Positions 13,905 to 17,922 of a DNA stretch of 17,922 bases are shown piece by piece; within the stretch, counting starts at the first letter, position 1, and each line of letters starts with the position of its first letter. The notes below the pieces were generated by a model. The model was given only the letters and a program-made list of their open reading frames with translations. It was not told the origin of the DNA and made no database searches. Made by a program: the position numbers and the translations under genes. The stretch comes from an uncultured Bacillota bacterium (lineage in GTDB: Bacteria > Bacillota_I > Bacilli_A > RF39 > UBA660), in NCBI GenBank assembly GCA_958428295.1, contig CAUAFL010000016.1:1-17922 (forward strand), given 5' to 3'.

Positions 13905-14314
13905 CATATTGTTTTATTATAATAATAGTAAATTAATTTATTGCATCCATAACTATGTCCCATCAAAATAAATCTTTTATAACCTAATTCTTTGGCTTTA
14001 TTAATTGCTAAATCAATGTCATAAATACAATCTTCAAATATCTCATACATACAGCCATATCTTTTAAAAGATCCATCTTTCATTATAATATCATTTTCTA
14101 TTGAATGTCCTCTATTATGTTCATAAAGAAAACCAATATTATTTTTTGATAATATATTTCCCCAAACAGTAGTGAAATAATTATCAATGATTGTTTGACA
14201 CATTCCATGAATAAAGATTACACAAATATCCTTTTTATCACTTAAAAAATGCACCATAGGCAGTTTTAAACCATCTTCCGTATAGGCATCATTTATAAAT
14301 TCAACTCTTGTCAT
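13905..14314 (-). pseudogene. N-terminal half of an interrupted alpha/beta-hydrolase
   Basis: The gene begins at ATG 14312-14314 and overlaps the end of the YhcG-like frame. About 136 hydrolase residues follow: a beta-strand and oxyanion region CVIFIHGMCQ, then YEHNRGHS, and the nucleophile elbow LMGHSYGCNK with the catalytic Ser. Similarity ends after LIYYYY; the frame then runs a few foreign codons to a stop at 13892. The Asp and His of the triad are on the other side of the ~1.6-kb insertion. Joined, the halves would give a normal ~290-aa enzyme. The overlap with the upstream nuclease gene indicates that it was cotranscribed with it. The gene is broken as it stands, unless the insertion can be excised. 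Confidence 0.85.
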
Positions 14315-15050
14315 TTTGATTCACATCTTTTCCTTCATTTAAAACCTTTTCAACTTCGCTAATTAGTTGTTGCTTATTAGGAATATAATAAGTATATGTT
14401 GAAGCAAAAATATTACTAGATAATCCTCCTAAAGCATATTCTAACATAACATTGTCCTTTTCAGCACACAAGATAATCCCTATTGGTTTGCCATCATTTT
14501 CATTATTTATGGCCTGTTCATAATAATTTAGATACAAATTCATTTGTCCTAAATTTTCTGCTTTAAGATTAGTCATTTTTAAATCAATTAAAACATATGA
14601 TTTCAAAAACTTATTATAAAATACCATATCTACATAATAATCTGTGTTATTAAGTGTTATTCTTTGTTGTGAACCAACAAACATAAACCCTTTCCCAAGT
14701 TCCAATAAAAAGTCTTCTATATGCCTTATTAATCTTTGTTCTAAGTCTTTTTCAAGAAGTGGCTTTGGCTCCTTTATACCTAAAAATTCAAATACATATG
14801 GTTCCTTTATCATATCACTCGGTTTATTTAATATTTGCCCTTTTTCAGATAATTCTAAAACTTTTTTCTTATTGATTTTACCATCCGATAACAACAATCT
14901 CTCAAATAATGAAGTAGATAATTGCCTTTGTAATTCTCTAACTGACCAGTTTGAATTAATGCATTCTTTTTCATAAAAATTTCTTTTATCTAAATCTTTT
15001 ATTATCATCAATTCACAATAATGTGACCAAGAAAGTTTATCATTTAACAT
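14301..15050 (-). pseudogene. DUF1016/YhcG-type PD-(D/E)XK nuclease, C-terminal part (249 aa)
   Basis: The frame opens MLNDKLSWSHYCELMIIKD and continues with EKECINSNWSVRELQRQLST, hallmark blocks of DUF1016/YhcG proteins. The nuclease domain (~110-230) has YYVDMVFYNKFLKSYVLIDL followed by K. This gives the D...(D/E)-x-K pattern of the PD-(D/E)XK fold, with the Asp in VDM and the DLK triad. The preceding ~96 residues of a normal protein are encoded in another frame at 15044-15334. There is no Shine-Dalgarno in front of the ATG, which overlaps the upstream stop as ATGTTAA. A -1 shift near AAATG would restore one ~345-aa protein, the usual family length. The cellular role of the family is poorly defined; it is frequent in defence or mobile regions. 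Confidence 0.82.
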
Positions 15051-15334
15051 TTCAAAACAGGGTATGCCTTATAAAAGGTCCTCATATATTTTAAATTAGA
15101 AACAGAATAACCCTTTCCTAAATATTTAGTTAATTCTTCAGACAATCCCTTTAAAACTTCCTTACCATATTCTAAACGATTGTTATGTTCATTTTCATTT
15201 GAAACAATAATTCTACCTATATTCCAATTTACAAAAATGATAGATTTATTAATTTCACTAACTAAGTTTGTTTTTACCTGGTTCACTAAATCAGTGATTT
15301 CATGAATTATTTTATTATTTCTTTTTTCTAACAC
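15044..15334 (-). pseudogene. DUF1016/YhcG-type protein, N-terminal part (96 aa)
   Basis: This is the DUF1016 N-terminal helical domain, with VNWNIGRIIV, EYGKEVLKGLSEELTKYLGKG and ending SNLKYMRTFYKAYPVLKC. Family members then continue straight into LSDKLSWSHYCELL-like sequence, which here is in the -1 frame. The start is GTG (15332-15334) with AAAGGAG 7 bp upstream. Explanations are a sequencing or assembly error of one A, a real frameshift, or translational coupling or frameshifting at the overlap. The N-terminal domain alone is not known to be functional. Confidence 0.8.
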
Positions 15335-15358
15335 GAATTGACTCCTTTCTGAATTAGA

Positions 15359-15415
15359 CAGACATGTCTGACCTTTTTAACTACTAATATAATCTTACCA
15401 TATTTTAAATATCAA
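15359..15415 (-). promoter_or_regulatory. Promoter and palindromic operator of the YhcG-like gene
   Basis: TTGATA (15410-15415), 18 bp and TATATT (15386-15391) form a fair promoter on the minus strand. Downstream, between the expected start of transcription and the SD, is the perfect 12-bp palindrome CAGACATGTCTG (15359-15370). This suits a repressor roadblock; the regulator is not in the window. Confidence 0.5.
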
Positions 15416-15491
15416 ATATAGAATTAGGAAGAAAACTTTTTGAAATTAATTAGTTTTTGGCAAGTTAAAAATCCAAACGGGATATGGTGTG

Positions 15492-15596
15492 GCACCAAAC
15501 GGAAAATAAAACCCTTATTTTGTAAAGGTTTCACTCCGTTTTTTTGGTGCAAATTTATTTTTGCACTTGCGAAAAAGCATATAATCATATGTTTTT
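15492..15596 (+). repeat. Intergenic stretch dense in inverted repeats
   Basis: Within the ~310-bp gap between the YhcG-like gene and the small ORF lie three structures. GCACCAAACGG (15492-15502) faces CCG(T)7GGTGC (15536-15550), a pairing with four extra T. GTGCAAA (15547-15553) faces TTTGCAC (15560-15566). AAAAA(G)CATAT (15572-15582) faces ATATGTTTTT (15587-15596) around a 4-nt loop. The first and second share bases, so they are alternatives. No credible gene is seen here. Confidence 0.6.
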
Positions 15597-15648
15597 GATA
15601 TGCACATTTTGCTGTTTTTATTGAAAACAAATGGAAAAATGATATGTT

Positions 15649-15726
15649 CTAATTAGCTATTAATGCTTCTCTGGGTATAACTTGCGTTCTCCCCCCCCAG
15701 GTTAACATTATGCTATCTATCTTCAT
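15649..15726 (-). CDS. Small ORF (25 aa) containing a G8 tract
   Basis: The ATG at 15724-15726 is preceded at 8 nt by AAGGAG and by a near-consensus promoter. The frame reads MKIDSIMLTWGGRTQV... and stops at TAG 15649. The product matches nothing I recognise. Eight consecutive G (15691-15698 on the plus strand as C) encode the WGG part; loss or gain of one G changes the downstream residues and moves the stop. It might be a genuine small protein, a leader peptide, or the stump of a gene cut by arrival of the island. Its position marks the right island edge. Confidence 0.4.
   Translation of the reverse strand: MKIDSIMLTWGGRTQVIPREALIAN
15673..15720 (-). repeat. Right edge element: G8/C8 tract with inverted similarity to the left edge
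   Basis: GGGTATAACTT (15673-15683), TTCT, C8 (15691-15698) and GGTTAACATTAT on the plus strand. Its reverse complement resembles 11790-11833. Within the element TAACTTG and CAGGTTA form an imperfect inverted pair around the homopolymer. Confidence 0.4.
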
Positions 15727-15754
15727 CCTCTTCTCTCCTTTAGGTTATATCACT

Positions 15755-15783
15755 AGTATAATAGCTTGCTTTCTTTTTCTCAA
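15755..15783 (-). promoter_or_regulatory. Promoter of the small ORF
   Basis: TTGAGA (15778-15783), a 17-bp spacer and TATACT (15755-15760) on the minus strand, about 29 bp upstream of the ATG and 25 bp downstream of the PLP-enzyme stop. It is among the best sigma-A matches in the window, which argues that transcription into the island is real. Confidence 0.65.
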
Positions 15784-15807
15784 GAATTTTTTGTTTCTTT
15801 GGTAAAA

Positions 15808-17031
15808 TTAATGTATTGCTAATTTTTTAACTGCTTCTATTACTGCTAGCCGACCATAGGCATAGGTCGTACCACCTTGTTGATAGGCAATATAAGGGGG
15901 TCGAATTGGTCCATCACAGCTTAACTCAATGGAAGATCCTTGAGTAAAACTACCACTAGCCATAATAACATCATCTGTATATCCAGGCATATAAGAGGGA
16001 ATAGGTAACGAAAAAGCATCCACCGGTGAGGCACTTTGAATTCCTTGACAATAGGCAATCAGTTTATTTTTATCTTCAAAAATAATATTTTGTACTATAT
16101 CTGCTCGATTAGCATCATAACGAGGCTCTACTTGATAGCCTAATTCTTCTAATAAGGCAGCTGTAAAAATGGCTGTTTTCAAAGCTCCTGCTACCACACT
16201 AGGAGCCATAAATAATCCTTGATAAAGACTTTTATTAATTCCTAAAGTTGGACCTACTTCCTTTCCTTCTCCTGGTAAGGTTAGACGTTCTGCTGCTAGC
16301 GCTACTAAGTCTTTTTTACCAGCAATATAGGCACCATTAGGCGCTAATGCGCCGCCTAAGTTCTTGATTAATGAACCTACTACTAAATCTGCCCCTACTT
16401 GACAGGGTTCTTTTAAAGAAACAAGTTCACAATAACAATTATCAACTAGAATTATCACCTCTTGATCTACTCTTCTAATTTCTTTAATTACTTTCTCTAT
16501 TTGTTCTATTTTCAGCGACTGTCTTGTTGAATAGCCCTTTGAGCGTTGGATTTCAATTACTTTAATAGTTTGTGTTTCTAAAGTATGCTTCAATGCCACA
16601 ATATCAAATTCATTATTAACTAAGTCAATCTGTTGATACTTAATACCAAACGCTTGTAAAGAAGAGGCATTTTCTTTTATTCCAATGACTTCTTCTAATG
16701 TATCATAGGGTTTTCCTGTAATACTAAGAAGCATATCTCCTGGTCGTAAAAGCGCGAATAACGCAACGGTTAACGCATGGCTACCAGAAATAAATTGACT
16801 GCGTACCAAAGCATCTTCACTTCCTAAAATACGTGCATAGATTCTTTCTAATTTATCGCGTCCTTCATCATTATAACCATAGCCTGTTGTACTTTGAAAA
16901 TCTGTTTCTGCTACTTTTTCTTCTAAAAAAGCCGTTAAAACCTTTTGGCTATTTAACTGTTCTAAGGTATCTATTTTTTGTAACTGTGGACTGATTTTTT
17001 GGTCTACTTTAGCAACTATCTTAGTTAACAT
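15808..17031 (-). CDS. PLP-dependent methionine gamma-lyase-family ('aluminium resistance') protein, YnbB-like
   Basis: The 407-aa protein is a fold-type I PLP enzyme of full family length. The N-terminal block TTGYGYNDEGRDKLERIYA (48-66) is characteristic of the family. SQFISGSHAL (78-87) would hold the cofactor phosphate, D197 in LVDNCYCE contacts the pyridine, and the Schiff-base Lys is K223 in GSLIKNLGG. PGYTDDVIMASGSFTQG and DGPIRPPY follow near the C-terminus. Members are annotated as aluminium-resistance proteins or C-S lyases; B. subtilis YnbB is the usual reference, and the physiological substrate is unsettled. The ATG (17029-17031) overlaps the upstream SDR gene by 7 bp. Its SD (GGAGGA) is made from the SDR's last glycine codons, so the two are translationally coupled. 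Confidence 0.9.
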   Translation of the reverse strand: MLTKIVAKVDQKISPQLQKIDTLEQLNSQKVLTAFLEEKVAETDFQSTTGYGYNDEGRDKLERIYARILGSEDALVRSQFISGSHALTVALFALLRPGDMLLSITGKPYDTLEEVIGIKENASSLQAFGIKYQQIDLVNNEFDIVALKHTLETQTIKVIEIQRSKGYSTRQSLKIEQIEKVIKEIRRVDQEVIILVDNCYCELVSLKEPCQVGADLVVGSLIKNLGGALAPNGAYIAGKKDLVALAAERLTLPGEGKEVGPTLGINKSLYQGLFMAPSVVAGALKTAIFTAALLEELGYQVEPRYDANRADIVQNIIFEDKNKLIAYCQGIQSASPVDAFSLPIPSYMPGYTDDVIMASGSFTQGSSIELSCDGPIRPPYIAYQQGGTTYAYGRLAVIEAVKKLAIH

Positions 17032-17765
17032 CGTTTTATTCCTCCATCAATTCGAATCACACTATCATTAATATAGCTAGCTTTATCACTGCCTAAAAAA
17101 TAAACTAATTCCGCTACCTCTTCTGCTTCGGCAAAGCGTCCTAATAAAATTTTTTCCATTTCTTTTTGGCGCCAAGTATCATCTAGTTGTGCCCCCATTG
17201 AGGTGTTCATCCATCCTGGGGCAATGGCGTTCACTCGAACATAGGGGGCAAATACCGTAGCCAAATTGTGAGTTAAGGAAAGTAGTGCAGCCTTAGAAGC
17301 GTCATAATCAAGGCTTTCTGGATAATACATATCAAAGGCATTATTAGAAGCAATATTGATAATTACACCGTTTTTGGCTTCTAACATTTTGCTGCCAAAA
17401 TATTTACTGACCAAAAAAGCACCTACCACATTCGTATCAAGAATTTTAAGAAAGTTTTCTTTGGTTTTCTCTTCAAAAGAAGTATCCTTCGCTACTCCAG
17501 CGTTATTAACGAGAACATCTACTCTTCCAAAAAGTGTCTGTGTTTGTTGATATAAATTTTCAATGTCTTCCTCTTTAGAAACATCTACTTTCACTACTAA
17601 GGTTTCCACCCCAAATTGACTTTTTACTTCTTCTGCTAAATTGTATGCCTCTTTTTTATGATGTAGATAAGTAATCACTACCCGGTAGTGTTCCCTAGCA
17701 TATTTTTTTATAATTGCTTTCCCTAGCCCCTGACTACTGCCTGTTACAACTACACATTTTTGCAT
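17025..17765 (-). CDS. SDR-family oxidoreductase (FabG-like)
   Basis: The 246-aa protein is a classical short-chain dehydrogenase. The cofactor loop is TGSSQGLG (8-15) and NNAG is at 87-90. The catalytic Ser is S140 (NIAS) and Tyr/Lys are Y154 and K158 (YDASK). APGWMNT (182-188) and the C-terminal DGG complete the family pattern. Length and motifs resemble 3-oxoacyl-ACP reductase FabG, but no fatty-acid synthesis genes are nearby. It may instead act on another carbonyl or alcohol, perhaps one related to its PLP-enzyme partner. The start has a strong AAGGAGGT; a TATAAT lies ~20 bp further upstream without a clear -35. It is the first gene of a two-gene overlapping operon. Confidence 0.88.
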   Translation of the reverse strand: MQKCVVVTGSSQGLGKAIIKKYAREHYRVVITYLHHKKEAYNLAEEVKSQFGVETLVVKVDVSKEEDIENLYQQTQTLFGRVDVLVNNAGVAKDTSFEEKTKENFLKILDTNVVGAFLVSKYFGSKMLEAKNGVIINIASNNAFDMYYPESLDYDASKAALLSLTHNLATVFAPYVRVNAIAPGWMNTSMGAQLDDTWRQKEMEKILLGRFAEAEEVAELVYFLGSDKASYINDSVIRIDGGIKRC

Positions 17766-17818
17766 TTGCTACCTCCTTGTCTTCTTGTATTATAAATCAA
17801 ACTTACCTTTTTTTAAAG

Positions 17819-17837
17819 AAAAAAGTTCCGTAGAACC
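17819..17837 (-). terminator. Terminator of the right-edge glycine-rich gene (UNCG-type loop)
   Basis: On the minus strand GGTTC, loop TACG, GAAC and then TTTTTT. The loop with its closing pair reads C(TACG)G, a very stable tetraloop class. The stem is short (4-5 bp, one G-U), so strength is moderate. Confidence 0.6.
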
Positions 17838-17839
17838 AT

Positions 17840-17922
17840 TTATTGCTTAAAAGTTATCTTGGCAAAGCCATGACCACGATTCCCCGTCATCGTAGCTGCC
17901 CCATCATAAGTAGGCATCACCT
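17840..17922 (-). CDS. Glycine-rich surface protein, C-terminal end (enters from right edge)
   Basis: Only the last 27 residues plus the stop (17840-17842) are in the window. They read VMPTYDGAATMTGN and end RGHGFAKITFKQ. The same ending (MPTYDGASTMTGN...GHGFAKISLLS) closes the 499-aa protein at 10172-11671, so this is a third member of the secreted glycine-rich family. The rest, including a presumed SipW-type signal peptide, lies outside the window. Confidence 0.85.
   Translation of the reverse strand, partial: VMPTYDGAATMTGNRGHGFAKITFKQ

Noticed and set aside
15424..15630. 68-aa minus-strand ORF in the gap upstream of the YhcG-like gene
   Set aside because: No Shine-Dalgarno, no recognisable domain, odd composition, and the stretch is made of overlapping inverted repeats; better described as structured intergenic DNA.

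Overview
The window looks like an AT-rich chromosome segment of an endospore-forming low-GC Bacillota, probably class Bacilli or a related gut lineage. The spore-former call rests on three neighbouring genes: a GerE regulator nearly superimposable on Bacillus GerE, a SpoIIIAH-like protein and a GerM protein with two GerMN domains. The genus cannot be named from the sequence. Almost everything is on the minus strand; the one clear plus-strand gene is a D,D-carboxypeptidase at 440-1492.

Layout from left to right. Positions 1-337 hold the N-terminal part of a secreted TasA-like/glycine-rich protein that runs off the left edge. Then come a DacF/DacB-type carboxypeptidase (plus strand) and a membrane-anchored metallophosphoesterase. 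A three-gene overlapping operon follows: a TetR regulator and two ABC exporter half-transporters that form an asymmetric heterodimer, with a promoter that carries a palindromic operator. Next are a single-domain rhodanese, a small TasA/camelysin-like secreted protein, and the sporulation block gerM - gerE - spoIIIAH. A full-length glycine-rich surface protein (10172-11671), paralogous to the one at the left edge, closes this part.

Positions ~11800-15720 form a visibly AT-richer accessory island. On the minus strand it carried a DUF1016/YhcG-type PD-(D/E)XK nuclease gene, now split by a -1 shift, followed by an alpha/beta-hydrolase gene. The hydrolase gene is cut in two by a ~1.6 kb insertion. 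Its N-terminal half with the nucleophile elbow GHSYG is at 13905-14314, and its C-terminal half with the Asp/His part of the triad is at 11853-12323. The insert carries a Nudix hydrolase and a nucleoside 2-deoxyribosyltransferase-like protein, and also a 21-bp perfect direct repeat, two abutting hairpins and three 7-bp-spaced GCTAC repeats. No recombinase is encoded in the window, so the insert looks like a passenger cassette or a decayed integrative element. Both island edges carry a related inverted sequence with a C/G homopolymer. At the right edge this lies inside a tiny ORF that has its own promoter and Shine-Dalgarno sequence.

The right end returns to backbone-like genes: a two-gene operon of an SDR oxidoreductase and a PLP-dependent 'aluminium resistance'/methionine-gamma-lyase-family protein. 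The last bases are the C-terminus of a third glycine-rich paralog, which enters from the right edge. Glycine-rich paralogs in the same orientation therefore sit at both edges and in the middle, giving direct repeats that could support deletion or gene conversion.

No tRNA, rRNA, CRISPR array or recognisable transposase was seen.
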